A stretch of 64,000 nucleotides of DNA from Alphaproteobacteria bacterium. GTDB taxonomy: Bacteria; Pseudomonadota; Alphaproteobacteria; Rhodobacterales; Rhodobacteraceae. Location of the stretch: NCBI GenBank assembly GCA_030427145.1, contig JAUHWT010000014.1, positions 1 through 64,000 of the forward strand, given 5' to 3'. Positions within the stretch are counted from its first letter, which is position 1. The number at the start of each line of letters is the position of its first letter. This document shows positions 7,903-16,552 of this stretch, piece by piece. Made by a program: the position numbers and the translations under genes. The notes beneath the pieces were generated by a model. It did not search any database and was not told the origin of the DNA. It was given only the letters and a program-made list of their open reading frames with translations.

Positions 7903-9168
7903 CTAAAACCCCGTCCGCCGGTACCGTTCAGCCGTCAGGCCGTCGAAGGATATTTCAGGCTCGTGTTCGGTGACGAGGTCGGCAACGGCGCGGCTGGACC
8001 CGCAGGCCATGGTCCAGCCGAGAGTACCGTGGCCGGTGTTGAGGAAAAGGTTGGAGTATTGCGTCCCGCCCAGGACCGGTGTGCCGTCTGGTGTCATTGG
8101 GCGGAGGCCGGTCCAGCCTTCGGCCTTTGATACGTCGCCACCCTTGGGGAAGAGGTCGCTCACCACGTGTCGGACGGTATCTGTGGCGTGCGCCCCGAGT
8201 TTTTTGTTAAAGCCGATGATCTCGGCCTGCCCAGCCACACGGATTCTGTCACCGAGGCGGGTGATGGCGACCTTGTGGGTTTCGTCCATAATGGTCGAGG
8301 TTGGAGCCGCGTCTGAATCAGTTACGGGCAGGGTGATGGAATAGCCCTTGATCGGGTAAATGGGCACGCGGACGCCGACGGTGGCAAGTATCTGCGGGGC
8401 ATAGGGGCCCATGCAGCAGACGTAGCGTTCCGCGGTCAGAAGCCCGCGATCGGTCCGAACGCCGGTGATCCTGTTATTCCGGCGTTCGAATGCCTTGATG
8501 GTTTCGCCGTAGTGGAAATCGACGCCCATCTCCTCGCATATTTGGGCGAGGGCGAGTGTGAACATCCGGCAGTCACCTGTCCGGTCGGCGGTAAGACGCA
8601 GGCCTCCGACGAATTTGTCCTTCACATGTGCAAGGCCCGGTTCGGCCTCGAGACATCCGTCGCGGTCCAGAACCTCAAAGGGAGAGTCGTAGGCGGCCAG
8701 CACCTTCTGATCAGCCTTTGAACCCTTGAGTTGTTTCTCAGTACGAAAGAGTTGAAGCGTGCCCTTCTCGCGCATGTCGAACTCGAGTGGCACTTCGGCC
8801 ATGAGGTCGGTCAGCGCATCGCGGCTGTAGTTGGATATCCGGACCATGCGGCCCTTGTTTCGGGCGTAAGCGGTTTCGTTGCAGTTGGCGAGCATTCTGG
8901 TGCACCAGGCCCACATCGGTGGGCTGATCAGTGGCCAGATGAACAGGGGCCGGTGGCGCATGAACAGCCACTTGATGGCCTTTTGCGGAATACCCGGCGC
9001 GGCCCACGGCGACGTCATGCCATATGACAGCTCGCCCGCGTTGGCGAAGCTGGTTTCCATGCCGGGACCCGCCTGACGATCGAGAACAGTTACCTCCACG
9101 CCCCGTTTTGCAAGGTAATACGCGGTCGTCACGCCGATCACGCCGGCGCCCAGTACGATGACTTTCAT
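7903..9168 (-). CDS. dadA: D-amino-acid dehydrogenase DadA
   Basis: 421 residues, DAO-family flavoenzyme that oxidises D-amino acids to 2-oxo acids and passes electrons to the respiratory chain at the inner face of the membrane. The ADP-binding fingerprint is at the very start (MKVIVLGAGVIGVTTAYYLAKRG, GxGxxG 7-12), followed by the family's ETSFANAGELSYGMTSPWAAPGIP block. The C-terminus has GWTGLRPMTPDGTPVLG and NTGHGTLGWTMACGS. ATG 9168 begins exactly at the FAD fingerprint; the upstream in-frame codons are not conserved. Its position beside dgcNA and the aminotransferase suggests a shared D-amino-acid catabolic function. Confidence 0.93.
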   Translation of the reverse strand: MKVIVLGAGVIGVTTAYYLAKRGVEVTVLDRQAGPGMETSFANAGELSYGMTSPWAAPGIPQKAIKWLFMRHRPLFIWPLISPPMWAWCTRMLANCNETAYARNKGRMVRISNYSRDALTDLMAEVPLEFDMREKGTLQLFRTEKQLKGSKADQKVLAAYDSPFEVLDRDGCLEAEPGLAHVKDKFVGGLRLTADRTGDCRMFTLALAQICEEMGVDFHYGETIKAFERRNNRITGVRTDRGLLTAERYVCCMGPYAPQILATVGVRVPIYPIKGYSITLPVTDSDAAPTSTIMDETHKVAITRLGDRIRVAGQAEIIGFNKKLGAHATDTVRHVVSDLFPKGGDVSKAEGWTGLRPMTPDGTPVLGGTQYSNLFLNTGHGTLGWTMACGSSRAVADLVTEHEPEISFDGLTAERYRRTGF

Positions 9169-9267
9169 GTGCTCCCCGTCGCTGCCGTTCCTAAGCACTC
9201 TAGGCAGGACGGAGGTAAAACGGCAACCAGGTTGTGAGGCTGGATCGGCAGCCTGGCTGAAACCGCT

Positions 9268-9882
9268 TTAGTACAGGGTTTTGGCCTGCCGGTCGGGCAA
9301 TTCGGCGTCATATGCGATCGCGTCGAAGGCATCGAATGCCGATTTGGTCATCTCGCCCGCGCTGGGCAGCGACCCGCGGTCGCGATGCAGTTCGGGGTCC
9401 CAAATGCGGGAGCGGATAAGAGAGCGGGCGCATTGGAAGTACACCTCATCGATGGTGACCATAATGACGCTGGTCGGTGGAATGCCGCCCATCTCAAAAC
9501 GTGCGGTCAGATCCGGGTCGATGCTAAGAACGGCGGTGCCATTTATGCGAATGCATTCGTTGACGCCGGGAATCAGAAACAGCATGGCGCAGCGCGGATC
9601 GCGCACGAGATTGCGCAGCGTATCGAGACGGCGGTTACCGCGGCGGTCCGGAATGGCGACCGTCCGGTCGTCAATCACGGTGACCGCAGCACCACGGTCG
9701 CCACGGGGAGAACAGTCCAGACCTTCCGGTCCGCAGGATGCAAGGGCAATAAACGGCGCCGCCTCAATCATCCGGCGGTAGGCTGGCGTGAGTGTGTCCG
9801 CCACCTTTTTGAGCGACGTATCCCCGGGAGAACCGTACAGGGATGTCAGCTGATCAAGCGTCGTAATGGTGTGGCCGGTCAT
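9268..9882 (-). CDS. PPOX-class FMN-dependent flavoprotein
   Basis: 204 residues, split-barrel flavoprotein related to pyridoxamine 5'-phosphate oxidase (MSMEG_1061-like subgroup, from memory). The characteristic block is PFIALASCGPEGLDCSPRGDRG, followed by IPDRRGNRRLDTLRNLVRDPRCAMLFLIPG, which forms the FMN site. Such proteins are F420- or FMN-dependent reductases of unknown substrate. ATG 9882 is preferred over an in-frame TTG 15 bases upstream. It lies between dadA and the SRPBCC gene on the same strand, with gaps of 50-100 bp. Confidence 0.82.
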   Translation of the reverse strand: MTGHTITTLDQLTSLYGSPGDTSLKKVADTLTPAYRRMIEAAPFIALASCGPEGLDCSPRGDRGAAVTVIDDRTVAIPDRRGNRRLDTLRNLVRDPRCAMLFLIPGVNECIRINGTAVLSIDPDLTARFEMGGIPPTSVIMVTIDEVYFQCARSLIRSRIWDPELHRDRGSLPSAGEMTKSAFDAFDAIAYDAELPDRQAKTLY

Positions 9883-9934
9883 GAAATAAAGCCCCAAAAT
9901 CCCCGTCGAGATTGGGATACAGGGCTCTGGCGGA

Positions 9935-10375
9935 TTAGTATACGCCAGATTCGATCAGCTTGAGCCGGGGTTTATGGCGCGTACGGTAGATGTGCCGTGC
10001 CAGCATGGCTGCAAGCCCGGTCAACCAGCCCGCATCGATATCCACCTGGTCCGTCAGGTGGCTTTTGCCACCGGTTTCCGTAATTGTTACCGTGTGCCGC
10101 CAGCTTTTGATTCCGGCGCCTTCTTCGCATGTACGCAGGACCATGCGGGTTTCATCGCATTCCAGAATTTCGATGTTGTAGGGCCGCTTCGGAAATATGC
10201 CGAAGAGCGAAATCATGACGCTGACTTTTTGCCCTGCCCGAAAACGGCCATGGGGCAGTCCGTCGAATTCGACATTTCCCTGGGCCACCTGGCGAAGGGC
10301 GTCGTAATCCGTTGCAAGCGCCCAAAGCCGTGTGGCGGACGCGGGATAGTCATTTTTGATAAGCACTGAACGCAT
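9935..10375 (-). CDS. SRPBCC (START/Bet v 1-like) family protein
   Basis: 146 residues. The opening VLIKNDYPASATRLWALATDYDALRQVAQG and the G-x-x-VSVMISLFG pattern are those of polyketide cyclase/dehydrase-like SRPBCC domains, which enclose a hydrophobic ligand pocket. No catalytic assignment is possible. The C-terminus ends in a basic stretch, YRTRHKPRLKL. A CGGAG site lies upstream of ATG 10375. An 18-bp perfect palindrome lies 133 bp upstream of the start. Confidence 0.78.
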   Translation of the reverse strand: MRSVLIKNDYPASATRLWALATDYDALRQVAQGNVEFDGLPHGRFRAGQKVSVMISLFGIFPKRPYNIEILECDETRMVLRTCEEGAGIKSWRHTVTITETGGKSHLTDQVDIDAGWLTGLAAMLARHIYRTRHKPRLKLIESGVY

Positions 10376-10507
10376 GAAAATACTCCGGGAAAACCCTAAA
10401 ACAAACTACTTCGCGGCCAGCGGGACTAACGATTCTGAATGTCGTTCTGGAGCCTTCATTTCATTGTTCCCGTCGACCAGCACAGGCACGGCAGCCTGCA
10501 ATCAATG

Positions 10508-10525
10508 TGAATAAAATTTTATTCA
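10508..10525. promoter_or_regulatory. 18-bp perfect palindrome, possible operator
   Basis: TGAATAAAATTTTATTCA is identical to its reverse complement over all 18 positions and does not extend further. The length, AT-richness and position 133 bp upstream of the leftward SRPBCC start suggest a dimeric regulator site. I do not recognise the regulator; it does not match the Irr box or the usual Fur consensus well. Confidence 0.5.
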
Positions 10526-10564
10526 ACTATGACGATAGCCGAAAATTTGCGGATCACCAATAAA

Positions 10565-10573
10565 TTATCCACA
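10565..10573 (+). promoter_or_regulatory. Single perfect DnaA-box sequence
   Basis: TTATCCACA matches the strict DnaA-box consensus TTATNCACA. Only one perfect copy is present in this region, so it does not define an origin; it could be a DnaA titration or regulatory site, or chance. Near-matches (TTATCCACC) occur elsewhere, for example near 28784. Confidence 0.4.
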
Positions 10574-10729
10574 GATGGAGGCGCGTTGCGCGATTTTTCG
10601 GCATTTTGGAAACACGCATCGAACGCCACTGGCGTATCGTTTGACGAGCGTACTGCAACAAAACACGGGGGACGAATGGCACATATCCGTGCCCCGCTAA
10701 ACAGGTCGGGCAACACTCGGCCGGCAGGT

Positions 10730-13303
10730 TTATTCAGCTGCCTTTTTGGGAGCGGCCTTCTTCTTAGCCGGTGCTTTTTTCCTGGCGGCCGGCTTCTTCT
10801 TTGCAGCAGTTTTCTTCTTTGGTTTCTTGGCGTTAATCAGCTCAACCGCCTGATCCAGGGTGACGCTGTCCTTGTCCATCTCATCGGGAAGGGTCGCGTT
10901 GGTTTTCTCCCATTTGACGTAAGGACCATAGCGCCCGTCATAGACGCCGATCACGCCGCCATCAGGATGCTCACCCAGTTCGCGTAGTGGCTTTGCGGCG
11001 GCACGACCACGTCCGGGACCACGGGCAACTTTTTCCGCAATCAGCTCCACCGCACGGTTCATGCCGATGGTGAATACCTCTTCAGGGTCCTTGATATTGG
11101 CGTAGGTCTTGCCGTGTTTGACGTAAGGACCGAATCGCCCAAGGTTCGCCTCGATCTTCTCGCCGTCCTCCGGATGCATTCCAATCAGGCGGGGCAGGGA
11201 GAGCAGCTCAAGGGCTTTTTCCAGATCAACAGCCGCCGGGTCCATGCCCTTGGGAATGGAGGACCGCTTTGGTTTCGGTGTTTCCTCAGTGACCTCTCCA
11301 AGCTGCACATAGAGACCGTAGGGACCGACACGCATCGAGACGGGCACACCATCATCATTGTAACCGAGATGCTTGCCATCCGGACCGGCCGCGTCGCCAC
11401 CGGGAACCTCGCCGGCCAGCGGCCGGGTATAGCGGCATTCGGGGTAGTTGGAGCAGCCGATGAAGGCTCCCCCAGAGCGTGCGGTCCGCATGGAAAGACG
11501 TCCCGTTCCACAGGCTTTACACACCCGCGGGGTCGGATCATCCTCCGTGACGGGGAAAAGGTGCGGTTCGAGAACCTCGTTGATCTTTTCCAAAACGTCC
11601 GTGATCCGCAGTTCGGTGGTTTCACCCAGTGCAGCGGAAAAATCCTTCCAGAAACTGGACAGCAGTTCTTTCCAGTCCTGATCACCGGTGGTGACCTTGT
11701 CCAGATCCTCTTCGAGGTCCGCCGTGAAGTCGTAATCGACGTAGCGCCCGAAATAGTTTTGCAGGAAGGCGATTACCAGACGGCCTTTATCCTGCGGGAA
11801 CAGGCGGTTGTTCTCCTTGCGGACGTAGTCGCGGTCCTGGATTGTTGTGACAACGGAGGCGTAAGTCGACGGGCGACCAATACCGAGTTCTTCCATCCGC
11901 TTGACCAGAGTGGCCTCGGTGTAACGGGGCGGTGGCTGCGTAAAATGCTGTTCCGGCGTGACCTCCCGGCGTTCGGCAGCCTGACCCTCCGTAATTTGCG
12001 GCAGACGGGCATCATCGCCCTCGTCATCCTGAACATCGTCCCGGCCTTCCGAGTATACCTTCAGGAAGCCGTCGAATTTCAATACCTGACCGGTTGCACG
12101 CAGACCGACGGCGTCACCGCCGACAATTTCAACCGTTGTGCGCTCAAAACGGGCAGCCTCCATCTGGCTCGCAACGGAACGTTTCCAGATCAGGTCGTAG
12201 AGCTTGCGCTGGTCCGCCTCGAGATTTCCCAGGTCGGACGGATGTTTTGACATGTCCGTCGGCCGAATACATTCGTGGGCTTCCTGCGCGTTTTTCGCCT
12301 TGTTTTTGTACATGCGCGGGCTTTCCGGCACGTAGCTGTCGCCATAGCGGTCCTTGACCACGTCGCGTGCGGCCATCACGGCCTCAGGTGCCATATCGAT
12401 ACCGTCAGTACGCATGTAGGTGATCAGCCCGGCCTCGTAGAGGCGCTGGGCCGTCGACATGGTCTGACGGGTGCCAAAGCTGAACTTGCGGCTTGCCTCC
12501 TGCTGAAGCGTGGAGGTCATGAATGGCGCCGACGGATTGCGACTGGCCGGTTTTGCCTCAACACTCGCAACCTTCAGATCACTTGAGTTGATGGCATTAA
12601 CCGCAGCAGTGGCGGCAGCCTCGTCACCCAGATCGAACTTGTCCAGCTTTTTGCCGTCCAGCGTGGTCAGGCGCGCGGTGTAGGTCTCGCCCGACGGTGT
12701 GGCCAGAATGGCCTTCACCGACCAGTATTCACGTGGCTTGAACGCCTCAATCTCCATCTCGCGCTCAACGATGAGACGCAGGGTCACGGACTGCACTCGG
12801 CCGGCCGATTTTGCGCCAGGCAGTTTGCGCCACAGGACGGGAGACAGTTTAAACCCAACGAGATAGTCCAGCGCCCGCCGCGCAAGGTAGGCCTCGACCA
12901 GTTCCATGTCGATGTCGCGTGGCTGTTCCATGGCGGTGGTGACAGCATTTTTCGTGATTGCGTTGAAAACAACGCGCTCAACATCGGTGGATTTCTTCAC
13001 CGCGCGACGTTTGGTCAGCGCTTCAAGCAGGTGCCACGAGATGGCCTCGCCCTCGCGGTCGGGGTCGGTCGCGAGAATGAGCTTGTCGTCGCCCTTAAGG
13101 GCCTCCGCAATCGCCCGAACGTGTTTCTGGCTGGCGGAGGCGACCTCCCATTTCATCTCAAAATCGTTATCCGTATCGACTGAGCCATCCTTTGGCGGGA
13201 GGTCGCGAACGTGTCCATAGGAGGCCAGAACGGTATAATCCTTACCGAGGTATTTGTTGATGGTTTTTGCCTTGGCGGGCGATTCGACAACAACTATAGC
13301 CAT
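10730..13303 (-). CDS. topA: DNA topoisomerase I
   Basis: 857 residues, type IA topoisomerase that relaxes negative supercoils. The TOPRIM domain is at the N-terminus (VVVESPAKAKTINKYLG, with the acidic ATDPDREGEAISWHL at 78-92). The active-site Tyr296 is in GLITYMRTDG. A single four-cysteine zinc-ribbon lies late (CKACGTGRLSMRTARSGGAF...CSNYPEC), followed by topoisomerase C-terminal repeats (two GRFGPYVKHGKTYANI/GRYGPYVKWEKTNATL-type units). It ends in a Lys/Ala/Pro-rich tail resembling histone H1, common in alphaproteobacterial TopA. In relatives it usually sits next to dprA; here a regulator/methyltransferase pair separates them. Confidence 0.97.
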   Translation of the reverse strand: MAIVVVESPAKAKTINKYLGKDYTVLASYGHVRDLPPKDGSVDTDNDFEMKWEVASASQKHVRAIAEALKGDDKLILATDPDREGEAISWHLLEALTKRRAVKKSTDVERVVFNAITKNAVTTAMEQPRDIDMELVEAYLARRALDYLVGFKLSPVLWRKLPGAKSAGRVQSVTLRLIVEREMEIEAFKPREYWSVKAILATPSGETYTARLTTLDGKKLDKFDLGDEAAATAAVNAINSSDLKVASVEAKPASRNPSAPFMTSTLQQEASRKFSFGTRQTMSTAQRLYEAGLITYMRTDGIDMAPEAVMAARDVVKDRYGDSYVPESPRMYKNKAKNAQEAHECIRPTDMSKHPSDLGNLEADQRKLYDLIWKRSVASQMEAARFERTTVEIVGGDAVGLRATGQVLKFDGFLKVYSEGRDDVQDDEGDDARLPQITEGQAAERREVTPEQHFTQPPPRYTEATLVKRMEELGIGRPSTYASVVTTIQDRDYVRKENNRLFPQDKGRLVIAFLQNYFGRYVDYDFTADLEEDLDKVTTGDQDWKELLSSFWKDFSAALGETTELRITDVLEKINEVLEPHLFPVTEDDPTPRVCKACGTGRLSMRTARSGGAFIGCSNYPECRYTRPLAGEVPGGDAAGPDGKHLGYNDDGVPVSMRVGPYGLYVQLGEVTEETPKPKRSSIPKGMDPAAVDLEKALELLSLPRLIGMHPEDGEKIEANLGRFGPYVKHGKTYANIKDPEEVFTIGMNRAVELIAEKVARGPGRGRAAAKPLRELGEHPDGGVIGVYDGRYGPYVKWEKTNATLPDEMDKDSVTLDQAVELINAKKPKKKTAAKKKPAARKKAPAKKKAAPKKAAE

Positions 13304-13621
13304 TTAACTCTCCACGGGGCAACCCGGACACCGGATGCGCGACGGGCGGTTAAATGATCGTGACAGTAAGGGTTGTCAACCGTCAGCAGAATGCGATCGG
13401 CGGCTTCCGGAACGAGGTGACCGTATTTTGCGCAGGTTTCGGGTCGAACGGGTATGGAGGTGCTGGCAACACCAGTAGCGCGAAAATTGCGGGAGAACCA
13501 AGGATATGTTCCAGATACAGGCGTTGCCGATGGAACCGTTTGAGAGACCTTTTCTGCTTAACGACAGTGAGCTTGTCGCCTGCGGAGCCCGAAGGGTGTT
13601 CGCAGCGGCTGCAAATCGGGT
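13304..13621. other. 318-bp intergenic region upstream of topA
   Basis: Apart from the candidate topA promoter near 13351-13379 nothing recognisable is present. Open frames exist on both strands but have no domain, no ribosome binding site and no codon pattern like the neighbours. The right part lies beyond the 3' end of the HxlR-type gene. Confidence 0.5.
13351..13379 (-). promoter_or_regulatory. topA: Candidate topA promoter
   Basis: On the minus strand a perfect -35 hexamer TTGACA (plus-strand 13374-13379) is followed at 17 bp by CATTTA (13351-13356), a poor -10. The start codon of topA lies about 50 bp downstream. The -35 overlaps a small inverted repeat GGTTG-T-CAACC (13371-13381). Only the -35 is convincing. 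Confidence 0.35.
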
Positions 13622-14314
13622 TTAGGCGTTCATCGCCGGTCTTTGTGAAGCGATCCCGGTCAGGGGCGAAAGGTTGAGCCAGTGTATAAATCCGTCGCGC
13701 GCCCATCGCTCGCCCAGGACCTCAAGGCGGTCGGACGCAATAGCGGCCGCGACTGTCAGGTCTCCACGGATGATGTAGATGGAGTCCGGAAGCGTGCAGG
13801 AGAGGTAGAGGTGAACATCGCCACCCGGGTCGCCGACACAGAGTTGGCAATGACCGTCCTCGTTCAAAAACCACCAGAAGCGTTTCGACTCAGGCTGGTC
13901 CGTGAGATCCAGGCGGATGAGGCAGCGCCGCTCTCCAAACGCGTTCGCGTTCGCAGTGCTCTCGATGGTCCAAACGAGCAGGCCAAGGTCGATCTCATGT
14001 TCCTTTAGCTCCCTGCGTGTCCAGCGCTGGCCCCAAATGCCGAGAGCCTCCACCACTGGCACGAATTCACGACCAGCGACGGTCAGTTCATAAGCTTCCG
14101 GCCCGTTGCCCGTGGTCTTGCGGATAACCCCCTCGCTGATGAGCAATTTCAAACGGCTCGAAAGCAGGGAGGGCGACATCAGCGGCACACCGCGTTTGAG
14201 TTCGGAAAAACGCCGCGGTCCCTGGGCGAGGTCGCGAATGATCAGGGCATTCCAGCGTTCGCAAAACACTTCTGCCGCTTTGGCGACCGGGCAGAACTGG
14301 CCCCAGGATTTCAT
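13622..14314 (-). CDS. HxlR-family winged-helix transcriptional regulator
   Basis: 230 residues. The first 100 form a MarR-like HxlR domain: MKSWGQFCPVAKAAEVFCERWNALIIRDLAQGPRRFSELKRGVP, then LLSSRLKLLISEGVI and GPEAYELTVAGREFVPV. The remaining 120 residues resemble a sterol-carrier-protein-like effector domain and are longer than in plain HxlR regulators. ATG 14314 begins directly at the conserved domain; 20 upstream in-frame residues are unlike the family. It is divergent from the methyltransferase gene, sharing a 93-bp promoter region, and probably regulates it. Confidence 0.85.
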   Translation of the reverse strand: MKSWGQFCPVAKAAEVFCERWNALIIRDLAQGPRRFSELKRGVPLMSPSLLSSRLKLLISEGVIRKTTGNGPEAYELTVAGREFVPVVEALGIWGQRWTRRELKEHEIDLGLLVWTIESTANANAFGERRCLIRLDLTDQPESKRFWWFLNEDGHCQLCVGDPGGDVHLYLSCTLPDSIYIIRGDLTVAAAIASDRLEVLGERWARDGFIHWLNLSPLTGIASQRPAMNA

Positions 14315-14407
14315 CTCATCCTCCCTTCGCCGGTACAGATCTAGAACTATACCACAAAACCCCCGTGGGTTCATGATGCCTGAACAGTCAGAGGGAGGTC
14401 ATGTGAC

Positions 14408-15226
14408 ATGATTATGGAAATGGATGCGGCCGCTAAAGGACAGGTTTCTGCAAGTGCGGCAGAAATCTACGACCGGTTTTTTGTCCCGGCACTGTTTGGG
14501 GAGTGGGGAGAACCGCTCTGCCGCGCGGCGGGGGTGGCGCAGGGAGAGCGGGTACTCGACGTCGCCTGCGGTACCGGCGCGACCACGCGGGCGGCGGCGG
14601 AGATGGTTGGTCCTGGCGGCAACGTAACCGGGATCGACCGGAACGACGGCATGCTGAATGTGGCGCGGCAAAACTGCGCGCGACACATGGAGTTTGTGGA
14701 GGGAATGGCCGAGGCGTTGCCGTTTGAAGACGGCAGCTTCGACCGCGTTCTTTGCCAGTTCGCGCTAATGTTCTTCGAGGATCGGGAAGCGGCATTGCGG
14801 GAAATGCGACGTGTGCTGGCGCCAGCGGGCACTGTTGCGCTCTCCGTCTGGGATCGCGTCGAGACATCGAAGGGTTACGCCGGGATGACCAGCCTCCTTG
14901 ACCGGATGTTCGGGCGCGAGGTCGCAGACGCCCTGCGCGCACCCTACGTGCTTGGCGACAGGGATGTATTGGCCGGCGTTTTGGCATCCGGTGGATTTAA
15001 CGATGCGGTTGTTGAGACAAGGGTTGGCACCGCAAGGTTTCAGTCCATTCGGGAATGGGTTCGGATGGACGTGCGGGGGTGGACCCTCGCCGACATGATC
15101 GACGACGATCAGTTCGAGGCGTTAGTGGCCGCAGCGGAGCAGGAGTTTGCTGGACTTGTAGGGGCTGACGGTGGGGTGGCTTTCGATGCACCCGCCCACA
15201 TCGTCACATGGTCGCCGCGGAAGTAA
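14408..15226 (+). CDS. Class I SAM-dependent methyltransferase
   Basis: 272 residues. SAM motif I is VLDVACGTGATTRAAAEMV at about 49-67, with the acidic motif II in VTGIDRNDGML, motif post-I DRVLCQFALMFFEDREAALREM and a core of the UbiE/COQ5-Methyltransf_11 type. The substrate is unknown. GGGAGG at 14393-14398 is a good ribosome binding site, nine bases before ATG 14408. It is divergent from the HxlR-type regulator, an arrangement typical for a small inducible module. Confidence 0.87.
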   Translation: MIMEMDAAAKGQVSASAAEIYDRFFVPALFGEWGEPLCRAAGVAQGERVLDVACGTGATTRAAAEMVGPGGNVTGIDRNDGMLNVARQNCARHMEFVEGMAEALPFEDGSFDRVLCQFALMFFEDREAALREMRRVLAPAGTVALSVWDRVETSKGYAGMTSLLDRMFGREVADALRAPYVLGDRDVLAGVLASGGFNDAVVETRVGTARFQSIREWVRMDVRGWTLADMIDDDQFEALVAAAEQEFAGLVGADGGVAFDAPAHIVTWSPRK

Positions 15227-15232
15227 TTCGGT

Positions 15233-16390
15233 TTATGCGAGGCTGATCAGGCCACCTGGATGTCGGCGGACCTGGCCCGTGATTTCCAGATCAGCAAGAG
15301 CTGCGGAAACTTCAGAAACCGGTTGCCCCAACTGGCGCACCAGAATGTCCTCCGGGACCGGTGTTGGGCCGAGCAGGGACAGTATGTCTGGTGTGCCTCC
15401 GGTGGTTGCCGGGGGCGCTGAGGATTGAACCAGCTCCGGTGCCCGTTCCTGCCGCCTCGGTTGGGGGCCGTGAGTGAGAATGACGCTGAGGGCCTCGGCC
15501 ACGTCTTCCGCGTTGCGCACGAGTGTTGCCCCGTCGCGGATAAGCTGGTTACAGCCTCCGGCGCGCGCGTCCATCGGACTGCCGGGGATTGCCATCACCT
15601 CCCGTCCCTGGTCCAGCGCATTGCGCGCCGTAATAAGACTGCCGGATTTCAGGGCACCCTCAACAACAACGATACCATGCGCCAAACCCGATATGATCCG
15701 GTTGCGGCGGGGAAAGTCATTGGGGCGGGGATCATGGCCGATTGGCATTTCCGAGATGCGCAGACCTTTTTCCGCGATGGATTGAGCCAGATCCGTGTTC
15801 TCTTTAGGGTAGATGACGTCGATGCCACCGGCCTGCGCCGCGATGGTGCCGGTCTCAAGGGAGGCTCGATGGGCCGCGGTGTCGATGCCGCGGGCGAGCC
15901 CGGAGGCGATGACAAATCCCAATTCGCCCAGTTCCGCCGCGATGCGTGTCGCCATGCGGACCCCAAGCGCGGAGGAATTGCGTGCGCCGACAATCGCGAC
16001 GGTCGGACGCTGTCCGGTGTCGATGTTGCCCATGGCCCATAGAAACGGCGGGGCGTCAGCCGCCGTGGCCAGCAGTGGCGGGTAATCCGGCGAGCCGAGC
16101 AACAGGGGAACCGCTCCATGGGCGAGGGCCGCCTCCCATTCCCTTTCCGCATCGGCAAGTGGGAAGGCCTCATAGCCCTTCACCCCGGCCGCTGCGGCGA
16201 CATCGGGCAGGGCCCCGAGCGCTTCCGTCGCTGACCCGTGTTTGCGGATCATCCTTATGAATGTGGCGGGGCCGACCCGGCGCGACCGGAACAGCCGCAA
16301 CCAGTCCAGTTGCGCGGGAAGCGATCTGGGCAGCGCCGCAGGCGGGATTTTGCCCGAAACCGGAGTTTCAGCCTGTAGGGTTTGTGTCAT
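15233..16390 (-). CDS. dprA: DNA-processing protein DprA
   Basis: 385 residues. DprA loads RecA on incoming single-stranded DNA during natural transformation. The Rossmann-like core is clear: VAIVGARNSSALG, FVIASGLARGIDTAAHRASL, AGGIDVIYPKEN, the FPRRNRIISGLAHGIVVVEG block and SGSLITARNALDQGREVMAIPGSP. An N-terminal SAM-like helical region (about 25-90) and a C-terminal winged helix (about 315-385) complete the family architecture. It is convergent with the methyltransferase gene, with 6 bp between the stops. Confidence 0.95.
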   Translation of the reverse strand: MTQTLQAETPVSGKIPPAALPRSLPAQLDWLRLFRSRRVGPATFIRMIRKHGSATEALGALPDVAAAAGVKGYEAFPLADAEREWEAALAHGAVPLLLGSPDYPPLLATAADAPPFLWAMGNIDTGQRPTVAIVGARNSSALGVRMATRIAAELGELGFVIASGLARGIDTAAHRASLETGTIAAQAGGIDVIYPKENTDLAQSIAEKGLRISEMPIGHDPRPNDFPRRNRIISGLAHGIVVVEGALKSGSLITARNALDQGREVMAIPGSPMDARAGGCNQLIRDGATLVRNAEDVAEALSVILTHGPQPRRQERAPELVQSSAPPATTGGTPDILSLLGPTPVPEDILVRQLGQPVSEVSAALADLEITGQVRRHPGGLISLA

Positions 16391-16552
16391 GTTGCCAGCA
16401 ACACCGGAACCCGTTAACGGAGCCTCAACAGCATCGTGTGTCGGGCGGATCCCGGCTCACCCGGAGCAATTTTTCTTTCCAGGTGTCACCGGAGCTGCGG
16501 GTGGGGTATAGTCCCAACGGGTATTATTTCGGGTACTGGGGGTAACTGGGAT

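Larger units (their letters stand above)
10376..10729. other. 354-bp intergenic region with palindrome and DnaA box
   Basis: The region between the SRPBCC gene (leftward, start side) and the topA 3' end holds no gene that can be supported. It contains an 18-bp perfect palindrome at 10508-10525 and, 40 bp further, a perfect DnaA-box sequence TTATCCACA at 10565-10573. Its central 80 bp are clearly A+T-rich compared with the flanks. Confidence 0.7.

Noticed and set aside
10500..10580. Chromosomal or plasmid replication origin
   Set aside because: Only one perfect DnaA box and no iterons, rep gene or dnaA/hemE neighbourhood.
11114..12250. 378-residue plus-strand frame opposite topA
   Set aside because: Antisense to conserved topoisomerase sequence, no domain or ribosome binding site.
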